From Peromyscus leucopus (taxonomy: Eukaryota > Chordata > Mammalia > Rodentia > Cricetidae): a stretch of 64,000 bases of DNA. A program made the translations under genes and the position numbers. The notes beneath the pieces were generated by a model. The model saw only the letters and a list, made by a program, of their open reading frames with translations. It ran no database searches and was not told the DNA's origin. Location: positions 71,472,518-71,536,517 of the forward strand of contig NC_051063.1 in NCBI RefSeq assembly GCF_004664715.2, read 5' to 3'. Shown piece by piece: positions 13,346-25,726 of the stretch (positions are counted from its first letter, which is position 1; each line of letters begins with the position of its first letter).

Positions 13346-13770
13346 TACTTTTTTTTGTAAAGAACGTAATTATGGCACAGGTCTGATGAGCTCCATGGAC
13401 AGAATCTAAAGCAATCATGACGTTCATGATGCCATCCTCTCGTGGGTCTCCCCTGACACCAGAGCTGTTTTATTTCTTCCTGAGGACAAACCCTTCGTAT
13501 CATCCTTACTGAGGTCTGTGTTCTGCCAGGTTCTTGCAATTGCGAAATCATTTCTCTCTCAAAGCTTGCATTGTATCCAAGTGATACAGCGGAGGGGTCT
13601 GGATCAGGTTCCTTTTCTCTGCCAGTTAACAGGCAGGGAAAGTCTGAAATGCAGCAGGTAGTGGAGAAATCTCAAACACTGCGCAGACAGAATCAGCAGC
13701 TGAAGAAGGGTGTTTATTGGGGGGTGAGGAGACAAGCACGCAGCGGACACAGAGAAAGACCCTCCGCAAA

Positions 13771-13831
13771 GTGCGTGCGTGCGTGCGTGCGTGCGTGCGT
13801 GTGTGTGTGCGCGCGCGCGCGCGCGCGCGCT
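13771..13831. repeat. (GTGC)n-(GT)n-(GC)n alternating purine-pyrimidine tract
   Basis: About 30 bases of GTGC repeats, a short GT run, then about 20 bases of GC repeats. Purine-pyrimidine alternation is unbroken for about 60 bases, the classic requirement for left-handed Z-DNA. Confidence 0.97.
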
Positions 13832-15481
13832 AGGAGTTTTAAAGACTCCGAAGAGACTTCCTCCCCTAATTTAGGGTTGGCCAGGATGAAGACACAAAGG
13901 GTGCTTGATTGATTGGTCTGCACCTGTGTGGGACATGGACTGCCGCGGCCTTGGACGTCTTGAGCCCGTCAGAGGCTGGCTATCTTGGCGATTCACAGGC
14001 CCCCTCTCCTTATCTGTCCACCTACCAGGGAGTCTTACCCCTCCTAGTCTTCCACAATAACTGGGAATTGGGGAGGGGAATGGGACGCAGGCGCTCAAAC
14101 TTGGCCTTGTTCACATTAGAAAAAGATGACCCTCTCACCCATTCACAGGCACAGGGCAGGGGGCTGCGTAGACGGAAATAGCCCCGGAAGTGACAGTGAT
14201 GCCCCTACTCTCCAACAGGGACACCTAGTAAAATAAAGATGGCCTCTGCCCCTTCTCTCTCTTCTGTCCTTGTCATGTGGCCCTCTGAGTTACTCTCTGC
14301 TTAAACATCTGTGCAACTGTGTGAGGCGTTTATAAATTCATTGCCCTCGCAAGAAATAAAACAAGCTATGGCAGTGAAAGGAACTGGGTTTCAGTTCGGG
14401 GCTGAGGAATCGAGTCACCCGAGGGCAGCGTCCCTGTGCAGTGGGGTGATGCAGCCATCTGGGAAGTGACCAGTGGATCTTACAAATGGTCCCCATGGGT
14501 CCCCCACCCTTGGGGGTTTTGCCAGAGAAGGCTCCGAGAGAAATCTAGCTTTGAGAATCCTGTGACAGACCCACAAACAAGCCCTGGCCATTGGCTGTCT
14601 TTGTTTACTTTGGACGTTTGTCCTACCTACATGAGTGAATTCACAAAACTTTACCTTCCTCGTAAAGCTGTCACCACAGAAAACACCGTAGTATTTCCGG
14701 TGATATAGTTAAAGCACTACTAATAAGTTGTGATTTCCATGAGTTGATACAGTGTATAGCTTCATCTGGAGAGAATCGGCGATTGTATGAGGCAGTTAAT
14801 TTTTTCCTGCTGGACAAAAGCCAAAAGGTGTGAAATTTGTCTCATCTTTGTGCTTATTGAGAACTGAGAAGTTCTTCTGTGTAAGGGATGTCCTGTGGAT
14901 TGCTGCATTGTGGTGGCCTGGCCTCCCAGGTGGTATGTTCCATGGTAAGAGCAGAGGCAGTGAAAGAATGTATGTTCACTCCTCTTTGGGACATCATAGA
15001 CCTTATGGCACATGTGTACCCCTGTGGCCTGCAGGTAGACGCTGTCCAGATTTCTTCAGTAAGATGTGCCCAGGATAACTGGTTTTCCCTTTCCATCAAG
15101 CTTTGTGTAGAGGACGGTGTGGCTGTTAGCTGGTGAGGCTTTCTTGCTGGTTGTTGTGCAGCCAAGGTCTGTCTGGACAGCTGTTTGACACTGAGCACTG
15201 CTCCCCGGGGCATTGCTGGAGGGGGCTGAGTGTGCTCCGCAGAGAGGGGGCAGGTCCAGAAAGGTGATCTGTGCTCAGCCAGCTTTCCAGAGGCCCAGCA
15301 GGAACATTGGTGCTCAGTGAGCCTTTTCCTGAACCTCGGCATGCACATAGCCCACCAGGGAGGGCACTTAGCTCACTCCATTAGAAGCTCCACTGTATGA
15401 AGAGAGTTGTGCCTGCTCCCAGGGTCTTCCTAGCAGTTGCCCAAAGTAATGACACTCCCCATTTCACAGATGGGTGATTTA

Positions 15482-15482
<1 letters not shown>

Positions 15483-15529
<47 letters not shown>
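15483..15529. repeat. (GT)n microsatellite
   Basis: About 23 uninterrupted GT units. Confidence 0.97.
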
Positions 15530-15531
<2 letters not shown>

Positions 15532-15624
15532 TGTGTTGGTTCATGAATAGCTGTTGAGCAAAGAGGACACTTACCCTTTCAGGTTCTGTCCCTCAAGCAC
15601 CGCCCTTAGGCACCCCACCTCCCA

Positions 15625-15824
15625 CCCCCACCCCTGAGATAAGGTTTCTCATTGGCCTGAAACTTACCAAGCAGGCTAGGCTGGTCGGCTGGCTGACCCA
15701 GGAATCCACAGGTTGTCCTGGGATTGCCAGGGCATGCCACCACACCTGGCTCTTCTGGGAATCCAAGTATTGGTCGTCCTTACAAGGCAGGTATTTCACC
15801 AACAGATCCGTCTCCCCAGCCCAT
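15625..15824 (-). repeat. B4/RSINE-like SINE
   Basis: On the minus strand the head 'gggctggggagacggatctgttggtgaaatacctgcc' is followed by 'gccaggtgtggtggcatgcc' and a diverged B1-like middle with 'gtcagccagccgaccagcctagcc'. The fusion of a tRNA-like head to a B1-like body is typical of B4. Confidence 0.72.
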
Positions 15825-17241
15825 AGATGGGCAGTTCTGCTTGTTTCTGGAAGCATTCAAACATACCACGGGCCTACTCCATGTAACAACTCCTCCTGCC
15901 CTGCCAGATTGTTTTGAAGCAAATCTTTTACATCGACTCACGACAGCCGCTGTTTGGCATTGTGAATTATTAAAAGACAAGGACAGCCTCGTTTGGTTAA
16001 ATAAATAACACAGTATGAGTCTTGTGAGCACCTGCGTACCTCCTCACCCCTCAGTTCAGAGAACCCCTCTTTCTAGTTCTCTAGAACTCGGGGTACAGAA
16101 GCCAAGCCTCAGCTGGCCCTGTGTACGGGCTTCCCTCTGAGATCGGTTGCAGGTCCACTCACCTCCCTAGTGGTGTAAGGCAGTTAAAATAAATGGAGTG
16201 AAATGTATGGGAGTCTGGGTCCTGTTAAGCCGGGAGCATAGCCAGATCTCCTAGGTTCAGGGTCCCTACCCCCAACTTCCACCCATAGGCCGTATATCTG
16301 AGCAAGTTCCGCCATTGTGAAAAGGATAACAACACCCCATCTTAAGTTTCTAGAGAGACTGAATGAGCACATTTGAGGGGCCCAGGACTCTCTGGGCTCT
16401 GGAATGTTCTTATCGCCACACCTGTTGTCATCGGGCTGTTAGGCTTGATTTGAGGAGCAGCTTGGCAGTTGAATGAGCCAGGGGTGAGAAATCAACCACT
16501 CTGCCCCCAGGGAGTGCCCCTGAGCCTGTGCTTGTTGCCAGCCGCTCCACCAGGGGGCGCAGTTCCCGCTCCTGAGCTACCGGGAAGCTTTTTTTTTTTT
16601 CCCAGCAGAGGAGAGGTTTGCTATAGCGAACTGTTAAGATTTCCCCAAAACATTCCCAGATACCGCCAAGGCCTTAGCTGAGAACAGTGTGCTCAGTTGG
16701 TTGGGTTGGCTCCAGGAAGGATGTTTTGAGTGCAAATAAAGTAGTACATACCAGGGCTGTTTGCCTCTGCAGGAATCCAGTCAGCGGCCAGCATGGCAAG
16801 GCCAGGGTCTAACGGGGGCTGGCTGTGAGGTGCCCTCAGGCATACCTCCTGGGCCAGCTAGAAGATTCCAGAACAGCATAAATCATGCACAGATGTCACA
16901 CTTGGTGCCCTTCTTCCCTTCGTTTTCCTTGGGTAGATGAGTCCTGGACCGAGCTTTCTGTCTCCTGTGGGAAGGTGGGGGTTTGTGTGACTCTGTAAAA
17001 CTTACAGCACTCTTAAGACCCCCTCCTTGCAGCTTCCTGTCCCTTCCTGATCATGGTCTGCCCACATGGTACTCGAGCCTCTCTCCCATGGAAGTATCGT
17101 ATCTATCCTGTAGGCAGAGGTGAGGTGGAGGCTCTAGACCGTCCCCTGCCGAAGCCTCAGTAAACACAGGCTCTTGGTGGAGTAACACGTTTGTCCCATA
17201 CTCATCAAACGTTGCAGGCGTTTCACGGTGGACAGGGCGAG

Positions 17242-17270
17242 AATTGGTGTTTTCATTTAAAACACCAATT
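17242..17270. other. Perfect 12-bp stem inverted repeat
   Basis: AATTGGTGTTTT at 17242-17253 is exactly complementary to AAAACACCAATT at 17259-17270, with a 5-base loop. No mobile element is recognised around it. Confidence 0.95.
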
Positions 17271-18417
17271 GACTTGGTCTTTTCTTAGATTTCAATGCCC
17301 CGCGACTTGTTTGTGAACGTCCGTTGTCGTTGTCCCGAGACAAAGGAGCGGGTAGTGTGGCGTGGTGAGTTTTCAGTGGAGGTGTGAAGTGGAGTAGCAG
17401 GAGAGGCTGCAGCCTTTGTTTTCCTGTGTGGATTTCCTTGGCAGTCTTTCTGTGGAGGGTAAAAATAGCACCTTTTGCCTTAAAATAAGTGCTGTGGGGA
17501 ATGCTTGTATGGATCTGCTGCATGGCCACATATGTTCACAGTCTCTATTGTTCACTCAGAATGACTTAGGTTCCCATCCACCCACCCTGCAAGTTCCCGA
17601 GTAGGCCTTCACTCTCCTGGGTGAGGTGATCCCAGGACAGGGCAGTGGGCCTTGCTTAAGAGGTGTACTGAATTCATCACGGAACTGTGAAGTCCCCAAG
17701 GTGAGCCCAAAAGGTCAGCAAAGCCAAACTTTACACAAGCCCCCCAATACACACTCTTTCCTGTCTGCTTGTGAACTCAGACAAAAAAAAGCTGACAAGG
17801 CACCTGTGAGCCACTGCCCACCCCAGTGCTTCAACTCCCATAGACATTTGCTCCCAAGGTCATGGCTGAATGTAAAGCCATGATTGTGGACCTTCCAGTA
17901 GGGAAGGGTGTGATAGCATCTGGCCTAGCTGCTTCTTTCTGTGGGTCCAGGGAGATAGGTATGAATTAGAATAAATGCCTGCGAATGCTGTGACTTACAT
18001 CCTACGGCCTGTTCTCGCCCCCTCTACATTCCTAGAAACAATTTTCCACTTGCCTGATGTGAAGTTACGTTACCCTTGGTGAAGCTTTCTGTAGCTGTCC
18101 TCCTCCTATGTAAGCCAGCAGAAGAACCCACCACTGTTTGGCACTGTCTGGCAAAATCTGGTGTTGTGAGTGCTCTGTCTGTCCATCCACCCGCCCACCT
18201 ACCTCAGTCCTTTTTGATTCTATGCCTTTGATTCAAGAACAAAGTGTCTTATCCCCAGATAGGTCACACTGTGACCTCTGTGTAGGAGACATCGTTCCTT
18301 TATTGATAGTAATGAAACATACCGGAGTCTAGTTTAGTCCAGTTGATTCTCTGTATATGCGTGTCTCGGATTTTTACTTGCTGAAAGTATGCACTGTCCC
18401 TTTAAGAAGACAACAGG

Positions 18418-18495
18418 CCTGGCATCATAGCTCAGATGGCAGTGTGCTTGCCTTGCATGCACTGAACCCTGGGTTTGATCCCAGAACTGCATAAA
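18418..18495 (+). repeat. ID-type SINE
   Basis: The sequence 'cctggcatcatagctcagatggcagtgtgcttgcc' followed by 'ccctgggtttgatcccag' has tRNA-like A and B boxes of the ID (BC1-related) family, diverged at several positions. Confidence 0.75.
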
Positions 18496-18737
18496 TGGAG
18501 TGCATGCCTGCTTGAGAGGATCAGGCAGTCAGGCTGCAGGCAGGACGGCATGCAAAGTGCTGCACAGGACCCATCTTTATATGGGGGGTGTTCAGGCCGT
18601 CAGTGGAAGAATCTCTTTCATTGGGGGTTCCTTAGTGCCTGCATCCCTTAAAGCGAGTACCCTTGGGGAAAATAACCGCCATTCCTGTCCTCTTCCTGCA
18701 CAGCCTTTCAGATGTACTCAGCTTTGCCCCACTGCAT

Positions 18738-18882
18738 CCCCCCCCCCCCCCCAGACAGAGTTGTGTAGCCTTAACTGTCCTGGAACTCATTTTGTAGGCC
18801 AGGCTGGCCTCGAACTCACAGAGATCCTCCAGCTTCTGCCTCCCGAGTGCTGGGATTAAAGGTGTATGCCGCCACTGCCCAG
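18738..18882 (-). repeat. B1 SINE after a C15 run
   Basis: Fifteen C residues (18738-18752) precede an antisense B1: 'ctggaactcattttgtaggccaggctggcctcgaactcacagagatcc...tgctgggattaaaggtgt'. Confidence 0.93.
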
Positions 18883-20248
18883 TTGAGATCTGTGTTTTTC
18901 TCAGCTGGGGCTTATGAAAAAACCATAAGAATCCAGAGAGAACAGTCAGTCGGTGATAACAGAAGGCCTGTGGGTCTTACCAGATGTGATGGGAAGGAGG
19001 CAAGCAAGCCTCACAGTTTATGGAAAGCACCAGACCTGATCCCTGCTGTGGGGCTGGCCTGACTTCCATGAGGCTGTTTGGGGGCTTGTGGACAGGAAAC
19101 AAGAACGGCCAGGGTTGATTGTAACAAAGACCAGGCCCCCTGAGCCCTGGGGGGCTAGCCTGGGTTCCTACAAGAAAGAGCACTGGGAGGTAAGCGGGCT
19201 CCGAGGCCACAGCTTTGTCAGCAGATGAAATGAGCCCTATTTTAAGGCATGCTGTGTACCAGCACTTCCTGTTATTCCAAAGGAACCTCTTGTTTTGCTT
19301 TTCATGGGGATGGATTTATTGAAACATGTGCTAGTGGAGTGACCCACCCACGTTCTAGGGCAGAATGAAGCTGAAGATTCTGGGGCCTCAAAGGGAGGGA
19401 ACACCTTCCAGTCGCCACACCTCAAAGACCACAGGGGTTCTCTGTGGGCAAACAAAGACTGTTTGCCTCTCAGGGTCCCAGACAGGGGACCCCAGAGGCG
19501 GAGCTGGTCAGAGGACAATTGAAAGGGGTTTTGTTGGCCCTCTAGGGCTAAGTTAAGCCATGTGTGTCTCTTTCCAGGAGTATCGGTCCAGCCAATCGGA
19601 GCCGTGTAAACCCCACTCACTTCCTGCCGACCTTTTGACACCGCCAGATGGTTTTCCTTACAGCTGTCATTAGGGCTCCATACTCGCTGACCTCATCAAA
19701 TTGTACTGAGGCCATTTCCATCCATTTTGTTCCTACAGCCCGTTTAACCCTTCCCGAGTGCCCTTGCCTTGTGAATTAGCAGCGATACTTCTGTCCCATG
19801 TCCCATAGCGTTCCATTCCCCAAGTGGGATAGAGGGACACGGTGTTTTCCACCGCAGCATAGACTGCAGAGCGGCAAACCATATAATAAGGGCCAGGAGG
19901 AAACCTCCCCAAACTCAGTGTAGGGGTGTGTGTGTGGCCTGGGATCCGGGGGGCCCCTTGTGGCTATATCACGTGGTTCCTACAGGATCTGAGAATGACC
20001 AGCCTAGAGGTCCTGAGTCCACAGGAGTTAGTTTGGCTAGTACCTCTCATTGTGTCAGAACTCTAGAAGACAGAGTTGGTTGGTCCTCAGCCTTTCTGTA
20101 GAATGAACCGTGCGGTGGTCTCTCCCACTTACTTAAAGTCAGTAGCCTACTCTTAGGACTTCTGGGGTGGGGGTGGGGTGCCTGTGCTTTGCAAGCACTT
20201 CAGATTTGGGGGTCTCAGCGAGCAAAGTGATGACCCAGACAGTCTTAT

Positions 20249-20672
20249 GTAGCACGAATCTTAAAGAATCTTATTAATAAAAACAAACCCAGGGCTAGGT
20301 ATTGGGGTCAATGCTGGAAGATCAGAGAAGCGGAACAAGCCACAGCTACCTCACCTTGCCAATTCCTCAGCTGATCCTGTTTCCCCAGACTGGATGGCTC
20401 TCAGCTGAACTGTGCTGCTCAAAAGCCTAAAAGCTTAACCAGCTCTAGTTCCTTGTCTTCATGTCTTATATGCCTTTCTGCTTTCTGCCATCACTTCCTG
20501 GGATTAAAGGCTCACTTCCTGGGATTAAAAGCGTGAGTTACCATTCCTGGCTGTTTCCAGTGTGGCTCTAAACTCAAAGAGATTCAGGGGGATCTCTGCC
20601 TCTGAAATGCTAGGATTAAAGGCGTATGCTAGGATTAAAGGCGTATGCTATCACTGCCTAGCCTTTTTGTTT
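20249..20672 (-). repeat. B1-headed composite repeat, copy 1
   Basis: On the minus strand, B1-like pieces ('ggctaggcagtgatagcatacgcctttaatcc') lead into a unique middle and the 3' text 'gtggcttgttcc...tctgatcttccagcattgaccccaatacctagcc', ending '...aagattcgtgctaca'. The same tail occurs on the plus strand at 57946-58350. The B1-like part contains two small tandem duplications. It resembles an interspersed family I associate with cricetid genomes; its formal name is uncertain. Confidence 0.75.
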
Positions 20673-22011
20673 AATATTGTGACTGTTCTTTTCTCTGACC
20701 CCAGATAAGTTTATTAGGGTGCACAATATTTTGCGGAGCACAATACCACGTGTGCCACGAATGCCTTAGATGTTCGGATCGTTATCATGGTGTTTGACTG
20801 AATACCCGGAACCACTCGGGGACCGTCTCTGCACACTAACTTGTAAAAATAATGCTTGCCTGTGTAAAGCGTTCCAGCCCCTGGCAGCGGGACAGCCCTG
20901 TCCCTCAAAGCTCCTGCTCACATTGGGTCTGGGTCCTCCTGGACTTCTTTGTCTTTCTATCTAATGCCTTTTCAAACCAGTCCAGCGGGTTCTAGAGAGC
21001 ACGGGCCTTTGAGTGGTTCTAAGCCACAGGGTGGGGCTCCATGGGAAGTCGCAGGTCCCTGGGGCTGGGTCTCACTCCCTCATTGCTTCCAGGCTTGGCA
21101 ACAGTAAGCTTCTGCAGAGCTCTTCCTGGGAGAGGCGGGGTCAGAAGGAAGCGTGGACTGTGGGGAGGCTGACCTTAGGAAGACAGGCTATTTGAAGGTA
21201 GCCAGCTGTTGGATTTAATGACTTGTAGGACGGGGCAGGCTTCAGGGGTGCCACGCCTCCAAAAAGTCAGCAAAGACCCCACAGGCGTTGAAGCCCGTGA
21301 TTGTGTTACTTGGGCCCGTGTAACTCTTGTGCATGTGACCACAACTGCCCTTCCGGCTTCTTTGTTCATCCTGGGTTTCAGGCAGGGCCTTCAGCATATC
21401 TAGCGCCTCACACCTGGGGTTTCCCATCATAGGAATGGCCATATTTGTGACTGCAAGCTCGCAGGCCGCCTTGAGTGTTTACCTGTGTCTTCAGCGACTC
21501 TGGGAGCTCACCCTTGTTTCAAGGACCACCTCCCAGGAAACCAAAGGGCCTTGTTTACCCAGCGAATTATCGTGCAGAGGGTGGCCTGGGAGATACATTG
21601 TTAATGTGGGGCTCATGCTCTGATAGATCTGTCTAATCATCCCCCAGATTTATGAGTGTGCATGGAGTCAGTGTGGAGACCCCAGGGTGCCTTAGTACAT
21701 GTGGAGGGGAGCCCTGAAATTTATTTAAAGTGTCTGGGGTAACGTTCCACTCTTGGGGCCGCTGGGTATTGCTGATGTGAACAGAATAGAGTTTACCCCG
21801 GGAGTTCACAGAGTGGATATATCACAGACCTAACATCAGTATAGGCAGCTGGGATTTACAGCCTTTGGTAGGTTTGTTAGTGTCTTCCAGCCTGTAGGTG
21901 TTTGGAGCTTGGTGTCATGCATTACAAATGGATCCGTGGCTTTGTCTCTTCTGCTGAACTGCACTCCGTCAGTGACCATAGTAAATTTGATGGGCTGCAT
22001 AAAGGGCTCTG

Positions 22012-22150
22012 TTACTTATCTGTTGCTGTGTGACAAATTACCTCAGAATGTAGAGAGTTAAGCCACAAAGGCTGGTCTTCATTTCCTGGGGTCAGAATCT
22101 GCCCCGCTTAACTGGGTGCCTGTGGCTAGGGTGTTCTCCCCTCATGCTAC
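22012..22150 (+). mobile_element. Old mammalian interspersed repeat, family uncertain
   Basis: The text 'gttacttatctgttgctgtgtgacaaattacctcagaatgtag ... gccacaaaggctggtcttcatttcctggggtcagaatctg' has the form of a widely dispersed mammalian MER/LTR relic. I cannot assign the family. Confidence 0.4.
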
Positions 22151-23244
22151 TGCAATCCGGATATTGACCATGGTTCCCCACTGATGGTCCATAGCTCAGC
22201 CCTCTCCGTAGGCTAGGAGATGATTCTGGTGACCCTCTGAGAATGCCTGCAAGAGCCTGGCGATGCCCGAAACCACAGTTGTCTTTCATCTGATGTCTGC
22301 AGTGATATGCCAACCTGATTCTTGTGCTAGGTGTGAGCAGAGATTGCAAAAGGATATGGATGCCAGGCTGTGGGAGGGTCCCCAAGGGATCAGGAGCCCC
22401 AGTATTCTTTTTAATAAAGTTTTGTTTGTAAATTCTTTGACACGCAGGGCTTTGTTGTGCATCCGCCATCCCGCTGTACAGATCTCTTAAAGGGTGGTCC
22501 AGCAACAGCGGTTTGAATCTCTAAAGTTTTTTTAAAAAGGAGCTGGATAGATCAGTAAGTCCTTGTCCCTGAAGCCTCAGCGAGGTTTCCCCAAGAGGAA
22601 GCAGATCCTCTGCTGGCATGATGCAGCATCTGGCCAGTGCCCTGCTGCCCAAAAGCAAGGCTGTGTATCTGCTTCCCCACTTGATTTCCGTTCGTCCTCC
22701 TACAACCTGACATTTCCCAACCACTGTCCAGAGCTGGGTGGTAGGAATGAGTGAGGACCGCTCTCTTTGCCGTCCACCCCCTCACAGGGTACCTTCTGAG
22801 ATGCTCGCCCACAGGTCCCCTGGGATGTCGGCCTCTAGCCCAGTCTAACACTGGCCATTTCTTTGCTCCTTCCTATCCTCTGAAGCAGAGACTTGATTCT
22901 CCTCCAGCCTTGGGATTTCAGGCAGCTGTTGGACTCTGCGAGCCACACATGGCTGTGGACCCTGCCCTGGGTGAAACTTGGGCGGCGACTGGAGAGGGTA
23001 GGAGCCTTTGACTAGAGTGACATGGCTACCAGGCAGACAGGAGGCTGGGCATCAAAGGGGAGGGATTCCTCTTGTCCCTTTGGAATTAAGGGAGAGAGCA
23101 GAGAGAAATAGGTTCACCAAGTGCCATTGCCTTTCTAAAAGACCCTGCAGTAACAGAACCGTCATCCCAGCTAGTCAGGAGGTTGAGGCAGTGTCGTCAG
23201 AAGATTGCCTGTGTCCCGCCTGGCCCACGGTCAGGAAAATCTCT

Positions 23245-23608
23245 CACCCATAGTCCCACAGCCTTTTATAAAATAATCACATAGAGGCTTATATTACTTA
23301 CAAACTTACGGCCATGGCCTATGGCTCAAGCTTCTTGCTAGCTAGCTCTTATAACTAAACTCAGCCCATCTCTATTAATCTGTATGTCACCACGTGTTCT
23401 GTGGCTTTATCTGTGTGCCATTACATGCTGCTCCCTGGATGGCGGGATGGCGTCTCTCTGCTTTTCCTTTCTCTTCCCGTCTATCTGCTTGGATTCCCAC
23501 CTGTCTCTAAGCTGCCTTGCCATAGGCCAATGAAGCTTTATTTGTCAACCAATCAGAGCAGCACATACTCACAGTGTACAGGAAGACATCCCACAGCAAG
23601 GCAGGACA
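23245..23608 (-). mobile_element. LTR-like endogenous retrovirus relic, solo
   Basis: Read on the minus strand it begins 'tgtgggatgtcttcctgtaca', has 'ctgattggttgacaaataaagcttcattgg' (a possible poly(A) signal near its start), and ends in AT-rich sequence near 23250. No retroviral coding sequence adjoins it, so it would be a solo LTR. It resembles a repeat common in cricetid genomes. Exact ends and family name are uncertain. Confidence 0.5.
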
Positions 23609-23856
23609 GTTACAAATTCAAGAGTGCTCCTTCATGATTGAAATCGTGCCACTTGGTTCCCCCTTTCCTTGGTTGTCCTTTGGAGAGTGTGGGGTTAGGT
23701 GAGTCATGGTGCCCCCTCCTGTAACATCGATGGGTTAAGCGACCCCTTCTCCCCTGCATCACTCGGGTTTCCCTACTGGAAAAGCTGGCGGGCTAGGCTG
23801 GTGGGCATGCAGGTGGAGACGGCTAGTCTCATCCCTGCCTATATAAGATTGGAAAT

Positions 23857-24100
23857 CTAGGCCAGCGAAGTGGTTTAGGTGTACTCACCACCAAGCACGA
23901 CGTCTGGAGTTTAAACCCAGGGCCCAAATGGTTGGAGGAAGAGAACCCAACTCCCAAAAGTTGTTCTTTCATTTCACGTCTGGAGTTTAAACCCAGGGCC
24001 CAAATGGTTGGAGGAAGAGAACCCAACTCCCAAAAGTTGTTCTTTCATTTCAACACATGCCCAGTGTGTATGTCCCTCCCCAAAATAAACTAATAAAATA
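23857..24100 (+). repeat. tRNA-derived SINE with internal 76-bp tandem duplication
   Basis: A diverged SINE head ('ggccagcgaagtggtttaggtgtactcaccaccaagcacga') leads into a body present twice: 23900-23975 and 23976-24051 are identical base for base. The element ends in 'ccccaaaataaactaataaaata'. Confidence 0.8.
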
Positions 24101-24639
24101 TGATTATTTTAAAATGGGAAGTAAAGTGGCAGTTCGGGGCAACCCCACAGAGTCTGTCTTATAGTCAAAGGGGTTCATTTGAGTTAACTTACAAGCAAAG
24201 GGGAGCTGGTTTCAGGATCCAGGAGAGGTGAAGCGCAGTCCCATGGGGTTCTCTGGAGAACACCTTGGTCTGCCGTACCAGCATCCAAGACCACAAGGTA
24301 GAGAGAGCAAGCACATATACATTTCATGTCTTAAGGGGTCCCCCCTCAGCCACCAGCAGGGCAGGTACCCAGCAGTGCTTCAGGGGTGAAGCACAGACAG
24401 CCACCCCTACAGAGAAGTCCTCTTTACTTTTCCTTCCCCCGCTTAGCATATACTATGGGGGGGGGGGATGGGCACCTACTCTGAAGTCTTACAACAAAGG
24501 GACCTTAGGGTCAAGGGACAATTGCACAACTGTGGACACCCTCCGCCACCCCCACCCCCCAAGTTTCAGTTTGGTGGAAACTCCTATCAGGCTTTAGCGG
24601 AACTGCACAGCCTCACACCCCCACTATTCTCTCTTATAA

Positions 24640-24805
24640 ATCCTGTCACTGGGATGGCCCAAGTTTAATCCTAAGGCCCAAAGGTAGAAGGAGAGAGAAG
24701 GAACTCCCACGGGTTGTCCCACTGTGACACAAACATGTCCCCCCCCCCCCAACAAACACCCACACAAAATAAATAAGTAAATACGTGTGAAAAAAAAAAT
24801 CCTGA
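24640..24805 (+). repeat. Diverged tRNA-SINE fragment with C-run and A-run
   Basis: 'ggcccaagtttaatcctaaggcccaaaggtagaaggagagagaaggaactcccacgggttgtccc' resembles the body of the SINE at 23857-24100. A C-run, 'aaataaataagtaaata' and an A-run follow. Confidence 0.5.
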
Positions 24806-25544
24806 CACTGTCAAGTTCCCATCAGCCATCACCGTGGTTCACACATCTTTGGATGAGAATTGCAAGCCTAATGGAAAATCAGCTCACAAGCATGGGCTGC
24901 CTCTCTGTGGGCCAAAACCCCACACCCTGGGTGAAGAACCCCACCGCTCCTCAGCCTGAGCTATGAAAGGGGGACGTTGGCTCCTAGTGGAGGTGTAAGA
25001 TCATGGGGGAGGGCTTAGCTTTTTCTTTTATGCCAGCATTCATGGCGGCGGGGGGCGGGGGGGGGGCAGATACCAGCTCTTGCTTCCCAAGACATGCAGT
25101 GCTCAGGCCTCTCCTTCAAGGGTAGCTGACAGTCGTTTTCTCTGGGTTCTCATGGAGTCTACATTGAGACCCAGGCAAAGCGACCCAGTCTTTGCAGCCT
25201 GGGATGCCCGGGCAGGGTGAGCAGTGCCCTCTGCTGGCTGAAGAGCCCCATTGCTGGGACCATGCTTCTCCTAAGCTGATCTTGCTCCCAGCAAGACAGG
25301 TTGGCCATGGGGCAGGAGTGGGGTGGGAACTTGTCTTGTTTTCCATTGCTTTTGTGACAGCAGGTACTAGGACATGTGTTTTGGACCTCACATATCAAGA
25401 GGTAAGCCGCTGGGGTCTCAAGTGCCGATGTGCTTCACATTCAAAGTACAGGTCCTCTGTGTGGTCAAAACAAAATCAAGAGTCAGATATGTTTAAAATA
25501 AACTAACCCAGATATTTTAAGGTTTTTTTGGTGGGTTCTGTTTT

Positions 25545-25726
25545 GTTTTGGAGTTTGGGTTTGTTTGTTTGTTTGTTTGTTTGTTTTTCGAGGCAGGGTT
25601 TCTCTATGTAGCTTTGGAGCCTGCCCTGGAACTCTGTAGACCAGGCTGGCCTCAAACTCAGAGTTCACCTGCCTCTGTCTCCTGAGTGCTGGGATTAAAG
25701 GCGTGTGTCACCACCACACCTGCAAG
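25545..25726 (-). repeat. B1 SINE with (TTTG)n tail
   Basis: A tail of TTTG repeats (25558-25585) precedes the antisense B1 'tcgaggcagggtttctctatgtagctttgg...tgctgggattaaaggcgtgtgtcaccacc', nearly full length. Confidence 0.95.

Noticed and set aside
14854..15348. 164-codon minus-strand frame
   Set aside because: No familiar motif; expected by chance and supported by no neighbouring exon structure.
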